A DNA stretch of 64,000 bases from contig NZ_RQXX01000005.1 of assembly GCF_004011175.1 (NCBI RefSeq), forward strand, positions 123,374-187,373, read 5' to 3'. The notes under the pieces were generated by a model. That model did no database searches. It worked only from the letters and a program-made list of their open reading frames with translations, and was not told the DNA's origin. The stretch is from Mesobaculum littorinae. Its GTDB lineage: Bacteria > Pseudomonadota > Alphaproteobacteria > Rhodobacterales > Rhodobacteraceae. Positions 56,323-64,000 of this stretch are shown here, piece after piece; within the stretch, counting starts at the first letter, position 1, and the number at the start of each line of letters is the position of its first letter. The translations under genes were made by a program, and so were the position numbers.

Positions 56323-56784
56323 ATGATCCGTTTCAAACCCGCGCTTGCCACACTTGCCGTCGCCGCGCTTCCCGTGGGCGCGGTTGCCCAGGACAGCGAC
56401 CGCGACCTCGCCGCCGAAGAGGCCAACCGCAGGCTGGTCGTCGAATTCTACGACCGGTTCTTCAACGCGCACGAGATCGAGGCCGCCGATGTGATCGCCG
56501 AGGACTACATCCAGCACAATCCCGCCGTCCCGGACGGCCGGACGCCCCTGGTGTCGTTCTTCACCGACGTCTTCGCAGACAACCCCGACGCGCGCGCCGA
56601 GATCGTGCGCAGTGCGGCCGACGGCGACTTGGTCTGGCTGCACGTCCATTCGACCAACGGCCCTGAAGACCGCGGCGCGGCGGTCGTCGACATCTTCCGC
56701 GTCGAGGACGGCCTGATCGTCGAGCACTGGGACGTCGTCCAGCCGGTTCCCGAAGAGGCGGCAAACGACAACACCATGTTCTGA
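56323..56784 (+). CDS. Secreted SnoaL-like/NTF2-fold protein
   Basis: A 153-residue protein with a signal peptide (MIRFKPALATLAVAALPVGA, cleavage near VAQD). The mature part (EANRRLVVEFYDRFFNAHEI, YIQHNPAVPDGRTPLVSFF, VDIFRVEDGLIVEHWDVVQP) is a SnoaL/NTF2 cone-shaped fold with the conserved YIQHNP and EHWDV motifs. Such proteins bind or turn over small hydrophobic molecules. GGGAGG precedes the ATG; it is presumably co-transcribed with the NAD(P)-binding protein. Confidence 0.86.
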   Translation: MIRFKPALATLAVAALPVGAVAQDSDRDLAAEEANRRLVVEFYDRFFNAHEIEAADVIAEDYIQHNPAVPDGRTPLVSFFTDVFADNPDARAEIVRSAADGDLVWLHVHSTNGPEDRGAAVVDIFRVEDGLIVEHWDVVQPVPEEAANDNTMF

Positions 56785-57189
56785 GCCCCCCGCCTCCGCC
56801 CCCCCCTGACGGGCACAGAAAGGAGTTCCACCGCGGCCCTCGGGGGGGGGGACCGCCAGACTATCCGCCACAGGTAGCGACCCCGGCAGGACGGGGTTGC
56901 GGTCTGCGCGATCAGGGCGTTAAGAGCCACAATCCCAAGATTTGCCGCCGCTTCTTTTCAATGGGTTAGCACCCCTTTCCCAACCATTTTTCGGTCGGCA
57001 GTTAGCCTGTCGTGTGTCTGACACGGCCTCTTTGAGCAGTCCCAAGCAAGTTGGCTTTCGGCTGCGGCCGAGACCCGAAAGCCACCGTGAAAATCACGGC
57101 GAGCACAACCTTGGGTTTTTGGAACATTGACTTTTCGCCACAGGCGGTGTGCAAACTCTCGGGAATTTCCAAGGCGAACAGGATCCGAC
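56785..57189. other. Island-boundary-like gap
   Basis: 405 bases without a convincing gene. The GC-rich first 100 bases (C- and G-runs at 56786-56850) change near 56930 to a more AT-rich stretch with the three inverted repeats at 57011-57099. A short plus-strand frame (56942-57130) has no start signals and is rejected. Confidence 0.55.
57011..57099. other. Cluster of three inverted repeats upstream of the exonuclease gene
   Basis: CGTGT (57011-57015) faces ACACG (57021-57025); GGCTTTCGG (57053-57061) faces CCGAAAGCC (57075-57083); CCGTGA (57085-57090) faces TCACGG (57094-57099). All arms are perfect. The set could be a structured RNA, the operator region of the exonuclease gene, or an attachment/recombination remnant at the edge of the defence genes. 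Confidence 0.5.
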
Positions 57190-57837
57190 ATGCTCAAGAG
57201 GCTCTTCCACCGGCGCCCACCGACGAATGAGCTGGAAGAGCTTGAGGCAATCCTGGCGAACACCTACCGCTTCGTGGCGGTCGATGTCGAAACGGCGAAT
57301 TCCCATCCGGGCAGCATCTGCCAGATCGGCCTCGCATGTGTAGGCGACGCCGGCGTCGATACCGTGGTGACCCTGCTCATCGACCCCCGGTGCCAGTTCG
57401 ATCGCATGAACATTTCCATCCATGGGATCGAGCCCGCCCATGTGGACGGCAAGACCACCTTTGCCGAGTTCCTGGACCTGGCCGAAGACTTCCTTGCTCG
57501 GCATTCGCTGATGCAGCACAGCAGCTTCGACGGACGAGCGATCCGGTGTGCGACAGAAGATTGCGGACGTGCGCCCCGGCCCCTGCAATGGCACGACAGT
57601 GTCTTGGTCGCGCGCCGTGCCTGGCCGGAGTTCCGGGGGAATGGCGGCCATGGGCTGTCCCATCTGAAAACCGCGCTCGGGCTAAGTTTCCGCCACCACG
57701 ACGCGGGCGAGGACGCCCGGGCCTCGGCCGAGGTTACCCTTCAGGCCGAGGCACTCACGGGCAAGCTGTTCCACGAGATCTTGGCCAAGCCCGCCGCTAC
57801 TCGCGGGCAGAAGCCCGTTGCCAAGGCTGGCGCCTGA
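57190..57837 (+). CDS. DnaQ-like 3'-5' exonuclease (DEDDh)
   Basis: A 215-residue exonuclease. Exo I is FVAVDVETANSHPGSICQIG (Asp and Glu), Exo II is near SLMQHSSFDGRAI (Asp), and Exo III is RHHDAGEDARASAE (His and Asp), the DEDDh plan of the DNA polymerase III epsilon family. HGIEPAHVDGKTTF is typical of the RNase T/oligoribonuclease-like branch of DnaQ. It lies 148 bases before the methyltransferase gene on the same strand and may be an accessory nuclease of that locus. Confidence 0.88.
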   Translation: MLKRLFHRRPPTNELEELEAILANTYRFVAVDVETANSHPGSICQIGLACVGDAGVDTVVTLLIDPRCQFDRMNISIHGIEPAHVDGKTTFAEFLDLAEDFLARHSLMQHSSFDGRAIRCATEDCGRAPRPLQWHDSVLVARRAWPEFRGNGGHGLSHLKTALGLSFRHHDAGEDARASAEVTLQAEALTGKLFHEILAKPAATRGQKPVAKAGA

Positions 57838-57915
57838 GAGCGCGCAAGGTCAAGCAGAGCAGCCATCCAGCGCCAACCGGGTGCAATCATATGCCTTCGC
57901 TAACGCTTAGTTTTT

Positions 57916-57932
57916 ACGCCAAGGCGTTTTTG
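57916..57932 (+). terminator. Weak terminator-like hairpin after the exonuclease gene
   Basis: ACGC (57916-57919), CAAG loop, GCGT (57924-57927) followed by TTTTT. The stem is short; it may separate the exonuclease transcript from the methyltransferase operon. Confidence 0.3.
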
Positions 57933-57988
57933 GTGGATTCACAGTTCGGCCTCCCCTACCCCCGGAAGTAGAGTGCTCGAGGCAGTTG

Positions 57989-60685
57989 ATGAACCCTACT
58001 GAGATTTATGACGAGTTGGCAGAGATTGCTGCCGAACCGTTTGATGCAACCGAATTCCCCTTCGCCTTCGCTAGTGCGACTGATGGCGCCAAGTCAGCGA
58101 TCGCCAAGCTGAGGAGCGGGTCGACCAACAGGTCCGATCTTCCCGGCGGCGTGCTGTTTGGCAAAAGGTTCCACTTCGCCCCTGCGCTGGATGGCATGAC
58201 CGATGTCACTTTGGACCAGCTCCGCGGTTCGAAGAAGACCAAGACCTCGAAACCCGCGATCCTGATCGCGACGGATGGCGAGATGATCTCGGCCGAGCAT
58301 CCGGCCTCGGGCGATACGCTCCATTGCCGGTTCGCCGAGCTTGGCGACAATTTCGGCTTTTTTCTGCCCGCTGCGGGCAAGGAACGTTATCGCGCGGTCG
58401 AAGAAAACCCCGTCGACGTCAAGGCGACCGGCAAGCTGGCCCGGCTATATGACGCGCTGACCAGGGCCAACCCCGACTGGGGCAGCGACGAGCGGCGGCA
58501 CGAGATGAACCAGCTGATGATGCGGCTGATCTTCTGCATGTTCGCCGAGGACGTCGGCATCTTCCCCGACAACCAGTTCTCGCGCCAGCTTTTCACCCAT
58601 GCCGGCAACAAGGGCGAGGAAGCGCGCGAAACCATCATCGCGGCCTTCCAGGCAATGAACCGGCCGAAGGCCAAGCGCGAGGGGCTGCCCGCCTGGACGG
58701 GCGAGCTGGAATACGTCAACGGCGGGCTATTCGCGGGCACCATCGACGCGCCGCGCTTTGATGCCGTGGCCTTCCGCTATCTGCGCGAGGCCTGCGACCT
58801 GAACTGGCGCGAGATCAACCCCGACATTTTCGGCTCGATGATCCAGTCGGTCGCGGACCCGAAGCAGCGCTCGGAACTGGGGATGCACTACACCTCGGTG
58901 CCGAACATCATGAAGGTGATCGGGCCGCTGTTCCTTGATGACCTCGATGCCGAGATCCACAAGGCATGGGACCGCGCCCGCGGGCTGCAACAGGTGCTGG
59001 ACCGGATGTCGCGCATCCGCGTGTTCGACCCGGCCTGTGGATCGGGAAACTTCCTTGTTGTGTCCTATCGTGAGCTCAGGGCTCGCGAGACGCGCATCCT
59101 GCGGCGGTTGGAAGAGCTGAACGGCCCCGGCTCGCTGACCATGTTCTCGGCCATCCCGATCAGCCATTTCTACGGCATCGAGATCGCGGATTTCGCTGCG
59201 GAGACCGCCAAGCTGGCGCTGTTCATCGCCGAGTATCAAGCCAATGCCAGCTTTGCCGAGGTATTTGGCCGCCGCCCCGCCGCGCTGCCGCTGAAGGACG
59301 CAGCGCATATCCGCACCGGGAACTCGCTGCGCATCGACTGGGAGGAGGTCTGCCCGCCCCCCGGTGAAGGCGATGAGGTGTTCATCGCTGGCAATCCGCC
59401 GTTCCTTGGCTCCAGCTTCCAAAGGAAAGAACAGAAAGCTGACCTCGCGCACGTCTTTTCTGATCATGTGAAAAGTTACGCAGCTTTTGACTTCGTTGCT
59501 GCATGGTTTTTCAAGGCGTCGCACTTCATCAGGCAGCGTGGAGCACGAGCCGCGTTGGTGTCCACCAACTCGATATGCCAAGGTCAGGCGGTGGCTACGT
59601 TATGGCCGCATATTTTGAGCGATGATCTTGAAATCTTCTTTGCCAACAAGGATTTCAAATGGAAGAACAACGCATCATCGAACGCTGCGGTTATTTGTTC
59701 GATCATCGGCATTCGCAATCAATCTAACGCGCCGAAACGTCTATTTGACGCCGAGTTGGAAAGCGTTTGCGATAATATCAATGCATATCTGGTGAATGCC
59801 CCAGAAGTATATGTGAACGCTTCGACCTCTGGGAAATTCGGGCTTCCGGAAATGGTGCGAGGAAACCAGCCTACGGATGGCGGAAACCTGATATTGAGCT
59901 GCGAGGAAGCAGACGCTCTGGTTGCCGAACACGCAACTTCGCAGACGTTTTTGAAAAAGTACATGGGATCTCAGGAGGTGGTTCGGGGGCAAGTCAGAAT
60001 GTGTCTTTGGATCGAAGACGCCGACTTGGCACTTGCGAAATCCGTCCCACCGATTGCCGAGCGCATCGAAAAGGTTCGTAGTTTCCGCCTCGGCAGCTCA
60101 AAGGCCGCCACTGTGAAAAAGGCTGCGACTCCTCATCAGTTTGATGAGGTGAAAGTTGTGCCAGGGGCTCACTCAATTCTGGTGCCAAGGGTAACTTCCG
60201 AGCGCCGCCCATACTTGCCTGTCGAGCGCGTCGGAGCAGATGTCATCTCCTCAGATCTCAACCAAGTCCTCTACGATGCCCCTGAATGGTGCATCGCGCT
60301 GATCGCCTCGCGTCTGCACCTTGTCTGGATCGCCACCGTCTGCGGCAAGCTGAAGTCAGACTTCCGCTACTCCAACACCCTGGGCTGGAACACCTTCCCG
60401 GTGCCGAAGTTCACCGAGGACCAGCTGGAGGCGCTTTCGGCCTCGGCCCGCAAGATCCTGCGCACGCGCTATTCCCATTACCCGGCTACGATTGCCGAGC
60501 TCTATGACCCCGACAAGATGCCCGACGACCTGCGCGCCGTGCATCGGGAAAACGACGAGCTTTTGGAAAGCATGTATATCGGCCGCCCCTTCCGCAATGA
60601 CACCGAACGGTTAGAGAAGCTCTTCAAGCTCTATGCCGCCAAGGTGAAATCGCTGGAGACCGCGCCAAAGAAAAAGAGGGCCTGA
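57989..60685 (+). CDS. MmeI-like class I adenine-specific DNA methyltransferase
   Basis: An 898-residue protein related to type IIL MmeI-like enzymes: a helical N-terminal part, an N6-adenine methyltransferase core with motif I FDPACGSGNF (near residue 347) and motif IV GNPPF (near residue 469), a target recognition domain (about 600-760) and a C-terminal part. N-terminal FFLPAAGKERYRAVEENP and KLARLYDALTRANP match MmeI, but the E-x-K nuclease motif expected in the first 80 residues is not seen, so it may be methylase-only. ATG at 57989 is preferred over the TTG at 57986. Base composition changes inside the gene (see findings). Confidence 0.88.
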   Translation: MNPTEIYDELAEIAAEPFDATEFPFAFASATDGAKSAIAKLRSGSTNRSDLPGGVLFGKRFHFAPALDGMTDVTLDQLRGSKKTKTSKPAILIATDGEMISAEHPASGDTLHCRFAELGDNFGFFLPAAGKERYRAVEENPVDVKATGKLARLYDALTRANPDWGSDERRHEMNQLMMRLIFCMFAEDVGIFPDNQFSRQLFTHAGNKGEEARETIIAAFQAMNRPKAKREGLPAWTGELEYVNGGLFAGTIDAPRFDAVAFRYLREACDLNWREINPDIFGSMIQSVADPKQRSELGMHYTSVPNIMKVIGPLFLDDLDAEIHKAWDRARGLQQVLDRMSRIRVFDPACGSGNFLVVSYRELRARETRILRRLEELNGPGSLTMFSAIPISHFYGIEIADFAAETAKLALFIAEYQANASFAEVFGRRPAALPLKDAAHIRTGNSLRIDWEEVCPPPGEGDEVFIAGNPPFLGSSFQRKEQKADLAHVFSDHVKSYAAFDFVAAWFFKASHFIRQRGARAALVSTNSICQGQAVATLWPHILSDDLEIFFANKDFKWKNNASSNAAVICSIIGIRNQSNAPKRLFDAELESVCDNINAYLVNAPEVYVNASTSGKFGLPEMVRGNQPTDGGNLILSCEEADALVAEHATSQTFLKKYMGSQEVVRGQVRMCLWIEDADLALAKSVPPIAERIEKVRSFRLGSSKAATVKKAATPHQFDEVKVVPGAHSILVPRVTSERRPYLPVERVGADVISSDLNQVLYDAPEWCIALIASRLHLVWIATVCGKLKSDFRYSNTLGWNTFPVPKFTEDQLEALSASARKILRTRYSHYPATIAELYDPDKMPDDLRAVHRENDELLESMYIGRPFRNDTERLEKLFKLYAAKVKSLETAPKKKRA

Positions 60686-60688
60686 CAC

Positions 60689-62764
60689 ATGGTTCAGATG
60701 GTCAATGTCACCTACGGCACCTCCAAGGCGACCACGAACGCCCTTGGTCAGCGCCCGATGCAGGCCCGCACCTATGCCGCCCGCGCCGCGCAGTTCCTGC
60801 TGCTGAAGGCGCCGCCTGCGGCGGGAAAAAGCCGCGCACTGATGTTCGTCGCGCTCGACAAGCTTCGCCATCAGGGGCTGGAGAAGGTGATCGTCTGCGT
60901 GCCCGAAACCTCAATCGGCGGCTCGTTCCGCTCGACCGATCTGACCAGCTATGGGTTCGAGGCCGATTGGCAGGTCAATGACCGCTGGAACCTCTGCCTG
61001 ACCGGCGAGGATGCCGACAAGCAGAAGGTGAAGGCGTTCCAGACCTTCATGGAGTGCGATGCCAAGGTGCTGGTCTGCACCCATGCAACCATCCGCTTCG
61101 GCTTTGACGAGGTGATCAAGACCAAGGGGATCGAGGCCTTCGACAGCTGCTTCATCGCCATCGACGAATTCCACCATGTGTCGGCCTCGGACAACAACCG
61201 GCTGGGGGTGATCCTGCGCAGCCTGATCAATCGAGCCGAGTGCCATGTCATGGCAATGACCGGCAGCTATTTCCGCGGCGATGCCGATCCGGTGCTGCGC
61301 CCCGAGGACGAAGACCGCTTCACCAAAATCACCTACAGCTATTACGAGCAGCTGGAGGGCTATGCCTGGCTCAAGGCGCTCGGGATCAATTACGAGTTCT
61401 ACAAGGGCAATTACCTCAACGGGCTACCGGGCGTGCTTAACTCTGACCAGAAGACGATCATCCACATCCCGCATCGCGGATCGTCCGAGGCGTTCGACGA
61501 CAAGTTCAACGAAGTGGGCAGAATCCTCGACCTGCTGGGAACCCATGAGGGGCGCGAGCCCGAGACTGGGTTCGACCAGGTGCGCAAGCCCGATGGCGGG
61601 CTGCTGAAGGTCGCGGACCTTGTGGATGACGGGCCGGGCCGCGATATCGTCAAGGCCGCGCTGTCACGCGAGATCAAGGGGCCGGATGGCAAGCGCGACG
61701 ACGTGGCCGACCGGGCCAAGGTCGACATCGTCATCGCGCTCGGGATGGCGAAGGAGGGCTTCGACTGGGTCTGGTGTGAGCATGCGCTGACCATCGGCTA
61801 TCGGTCGTCCCTGACCGAGATCGTGCAGATCATCGGGCGCGCGACCCGCGATGCGCCCGGCAAGCCAAGAGCGCTGTTCACGAACCTTGTTGCCGAACCC
61901 GGCGTGGAAACCGGTGTCGTGACCGATGCCGTGAACGACATGCTCAAGGCGATCTCTGGATCCCTGCTGATGGAGCAGGTGCTGGCCCCGAACTTCAAAT
62001 TCTACCGCCGCGAAGATGGCGACGTGCGCGCGCCGATGGGCACCGATGACGAGGGCAATATCACCATCGGCATCAAGGGATTGGTCGAGCCGCCCACGGA
62101 CCGCTCACGCGAGATCTGCGAGAAGGACATGAACGACCTTATGGCGACGGCCTACCAGGAGATGGACCGGCGTGTGCTGGCGCCCGACACGGCCCCCGAG
62201 GTGGCCACGCAGATGGTGCTGACCGATATCATCGAAAACCGGTATGAGACGCTGGGTGCCGAGGAAGCGGAGTCTGTTCGCCAGCACCTCGCGGCACATA
62301 TGAACGTCCTGACGCTGGCGCGGAAGGAAGCCGAACGCGGTTTCGCCGAGGGGCAATCGCCCCTGAGCGGCACGCCCCCGAGGCCGAGCGGTGACGACGA
62401 TGAGGGCGAGCCCGGCAGCGCACCAAATACGCTGCTGGAGATGGTCCGGAAGTTCATCAATGTTCGGGACATCGACATCGAGCTGATAGACAGCGTAAAT
62501 ACCTTCCAGGAGCGGTTCGAGGTGGCGTCAAAATCGCTGAATTCTGAACTGCTGTCACATGTCCAGTCGGCAATGGTTGCTATGCGCGTAAACATGACCG
62601 GCGACGAGGCCAGAACGCTCTGGCCGCGCATCAAAGCGTTTCGGGCCGCGGAGGGTCGTGAGCCGAATGTTCATTCCGCCAATCCGCTTGAAAAGCGCAT
62701 GGCAGAGGCGCTTGCCTGGCTAAAGGCGGAAAAAGCGAAGCGCCTGCGTGAGAGGGCTATGTGA
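60689..62764 (+). CDS. SF2 DEAD/DEAH-type helicase/ATPase of the defence module
   Basis: A 691-residue helicase. Walker A is LKAPPAAGKSRAL (about residue 42), motif II is FIAIDEFHHVS (about 157), motif III-like HVMAMTGSYF follows, and motif VI is IVQIIGRATRDAP (about 380). The C-terminal 250 residues have a Ser/Pro/Asp linker (SPLSGTPPRPSGDDDE) and a helical end. It is 3 bases after the methyltransferase gene and overlaps the nuclease gene by 1 base (TGATG), so the three form one operon. It probably translocates on DNA for the nuclease. Confidence 0.9.
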   Translation: MVQMVNVTYGTSKATTNALGQRPMQARTYAARAAQFLLLKAPPAAGKSRALMFVALDKLRHQGLEKVIVCVPETSIGGSFRSTDLTSYGFEADWQVNDRWNLCLTGEDADKQKVKAFQTFMECDAKVLVCTHATIRFGFDEVIKTKGIEAFDSCFIAIDEFHHVSASDNNRLGVILRSLINRAECHVMAMTGSYFRGDADPVLRPEDEDRFTKITYSYYEQLEGYAWLKALGINYEFYKGNYLNGLPGVLNSDQKTIIHIPHRGSSEAFDDKFNEVGRILDLLGTHEGREPETGFDQVRKPDGGLLKVADLVDDGPGRDIVKAALSREIKGPDGKRDDVADRAKVDIVIALGMAKEGFDWVWCEHALTIGYRSSLTEIVQIIGRATRDAPGKPRALFTNLVAEPGVETGVVTDAVNDMLKAISGSLLMEQVLAPNFKFYRREDGDVRAPMGTDDEGNITIGIKGLVEPPTDRSREICEKDMNDLMATAYQEMDRRVLAPDTAPEVATQMVLTDIIENRYETLGAEEAESVRQHLAAHMNVLTLARKEAERGFAEGQSPLSGTPPRPSGDDDEGEPGSAPNTLLEMVRKFINVRDIDIELIDSVNTFQERFEVASKSLNSELLSHVQSAMVAMRVNMTGDEARTLWPRIKAFRAAEGREPNVHSANPLEKRMAEALAWLKAEKAKRLRERAM

Positions 62765-63981
62765 TGTCGCGCCCAAGCTTAGAAGACATCTTCGCGGAAG
62801 ACGACGAATTCGGCCTGTTGGATGTCAAACCTCGCGCGGGGCGCGGTGGTCCTTCACAGGATCGTGGCGTCGCAGCCTTGCTCGAAGTTACCGCATTCCA
62901 TGAGCGCCATTCGCGCCTCCCTGATCCAGACGCGATGGATCATGACGAGATGCGCCTTGGCGCAATTTGGGACACCGTCAAGTCAACGCCCACAGATCAG
63001 ATGCGGGCCATGGATCGGTTGGATCTGTTAACCCAAAACGCCGCCACCACGCCGCGTTCATGGCAAGATGACCCTATCGACGCTGATATCCCCGATAGCC
63101 TGGATGCCATCTTCGCTGAAGACGATCTTGATGTTGACGCGTCACTGGTCAGCCTCACGCACACCACGCCATCCGCGGAACGGCATATTCCGGATCATCG
63201 CGCCGACGTCGTGCCATGTCAGGATTTCGAGCAGTTCCGAGAGCGTTTCGAAACCGTCCAGCGCGGCCTGGAGGCAGGTGAACGCAAAGCCAGCCCGGTA
63301 CGGAAATGGTCGGTGATCGAGCCGATCGAAGGGGACTTCTTCATCAGGAACGGCTTGCTGGCCATGATCGCTGAGAAGTCGGAAATGACTGCCCGTGGCG
63401 GGACGCGCGACCATCGGCTCCGTGTCATCTTTTCAAACGGAACTGAGAGCGACCCGCTCATGTCATCATTCCGTAAATCTCTAAATGACGACAAGACGGC
63501 TCGCACGGTTCAGAAGGTCGGCCTCGGGCCGCTTGACCCCGAATGGGAAAGCGATCAACTGGAACTGTCGGGCACGATCTATGTTGCCCGCTCCCGATCG
63601 GAGAACCCCGAAATCAAAGGACAACGCATGATCTTACACAAGATCGGCGTAACCAGTCAGGACGTTAGCCGTCGAGTCGCAGATGCCAAAAACGATCCGA
63701 CGTTTCTTCTGGCGCCGGTGGAGATTGTGGCCACCTATAGGCTGCAAAACCTATCCCGTAGTAAAGTCGAGAGCCTACTGCATCGTTTCTTCGCGGCAGC
63801 ACTTCCCGGAAGACTCTTCGTTACAGATCGATTCGGAAAGAAAGTTCATCCTAAAGAATGGTTTTACATTCTGCCTGAGCATGTCGGTCAAGCAGCTCAA
63901 CTGATCAAAGAAGGACGCCTACATAAATATCGATACGATGTCGAAAAGCAAAAGATAATATTGAAACCGAAGGCTATCTAG
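62764..63981 (+). CDS. GIY-YIG-type nuclease (T5orf172/MUG113-like)
   Basis: A 405-residue protein. The C-terminal third has the GIY-YIG core: SGTIYVARSRS (TIY, about residue 271), LHKIGVTSQDVSRRVADAKN (KIG with the catalytic Arg), SKVESLLHRFF (Glu) and VHPKEWFYI, as in the T5orf172/MUG113 group. The N-terminal half carries a duplicated motif, SLEDIFAEDDEFG (residues 5-17) and SLDAIFAEDDLDV (112-124). ATG at 62764 is preferred; GTG at 62761 is possible. It ends 19 bases before the window edge. Likely the cleaving subunit of the module. Confidence 0.84.
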   Translation: MSRPSLEDIFAEDDEFGLLDVKPRAGRGGPSQDRGVAALLEVTAFHERHSRLPDPDAMDHDEMRLGAIWDTVKSTPTDQMRAMDRLDLLTQNAATTPRSWQDDPIDADIPDSLDAIFAEDDLDVDASLVSLTHTTPSAERHIPDHRADVVPCQDFEQFRERFETVQRGLEAGERKASPVRKWSVIEPIEGDFFIRNGLLAMIAEKSEMTARGGTRDHRLRVIFSNGTESDPLMSSFRKSLNDDKTARTVQKVGLGPLDPEWESDQLELSGTIYVARSRSENPEIKGQRMILHKIGVTSQDVSRRVADAKNDPTFLLAPVEIVATYRLQNLSRSKVESLLHRFFAAALPGRLFVTDRFGKKVHPKEWFYILPEHVGQAAQLIKEGRLHKYRYDVEKQKIILKPKAI

Positions 63982-64000
63982 GCTCTGGCCCCATTGATTT

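Noticed and set aside
56942..57130. A 62-codon plus-strand frame in the gap before the exonuclease
   Set aside because: No ribosome-binding site, no domain, and it runs through the three inverted repeats.
56785..57189. A tRNA gene or integrase attachment site at the edge of the defence genes
   Set aside because: I could not fold a tRNA cloverleaf here, and no duplicated end or integrase gene is in the window.
57891..57971. A 26-codon frame (from ATG at 57891) before the methylase gene, considered as a leader peptide
   Set aside because: No ribosome-binding site and no regulatory codon run; the hairpin inside it is better read as a weak terminator.

Overview
The window is a high-GC stretch of an alphaproteobacterial chromosome, most likely Rhodobacterales (Rhodobacteraceae). 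This rests on a metK leader that matches the SAM/SAH riboswitch, a class known mainly from Rhodobacterales; on the iron regulator irr divergent from fabA-fabB-fabI; and on the orders aroA-(GFA)-cmk-rpsA-ihfB-lapA-trpF-trpB and phoH-ybeY-corC-lnt. I saw no tRNA, rRNA, CRISPR array, transposase or integrase.

Layout. 1-9820 holds a truncated UdgX-type uracil-DNA glycosylase, a GNAT protein, ychF, trpA, an lldD-type FMN dehydrogenase, a frameshifted short-chain dehydrogenase, an MFS transporter, rplY, a small monooxygenase-fold protein, pth and a DUF2237 protein. 10005-26388 is mostly minus-strand core genes: trpB, trpF, lapA, ihfB, rpsA, cmk, a GFA-family protein, aroA, trmB, metK, lnt, corC, ybeY, phoH and miaB, broken by one small secreted plus-strand protein. 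26499-34344 holds a conserved hypothetical protein, irr, the fatty-acid genes, a TAT-exported serine hydrolase, an FKBP-type isomerase, an alpha/beta hydrolase and a threonine dehydratase-like enzyme.

34408-40643 is a protocatechuate operon (pobA, pcaD, pcaC, pcaH, pcaG, a beta-keto-acid cleavage enzyme of the DUF849 family, pcaB). Together these would take 4-hydroxybenzoate to 3-oxoadipate. The cleavage enzyme could finish the route with acetyl-CoA, in place of the usual pcaIJ and pcaF, which are not in the window.

40946-57837 is accessory. It has small regulators and membrane proteins, a LysR/short-chain dehydrogenase pair, and a compact locus at 44506-50229. There a TetR regulator and a sulfotransferase are divergent from four tightly coupled genes: a ketoacyl-ACP synthase III-like enzyme, a 3-beta-HSD-like reductase, a metallo-beta-lactamase-fold hydrolase and a PaaK/F390-type adenylate-forming enzyme. 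Two near-identical palindromes lie in the divergent promoter. This looks like an uncharacterised lipid or acyl-derived metabolite pathway, loosely parallel to the ole/beta-lactone logic. A set of secreted or membrane proteins of unknown role follows (50373-55089), then an HxlR-controlled NAD(P)-binding/SnoaL-like pair.

57190-63981, after a cluster of inverted repeats, holds a DnaQ-like exonuclease and a three-gene module: an MmeI-like adenine methyltransferase without a visible nuclease motif, an SF2 helicase/ATPase, and a GIY-YIG-type nuclease with a duplicated N-terminal motif. It is probably a restriction-like phage defence system. The base composition of the methyltransferase gene is mosaic, which suggests an exchanged target-recognition domain. 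The four-gene acyl locus and this module are the two best candidates for little-described systems here.
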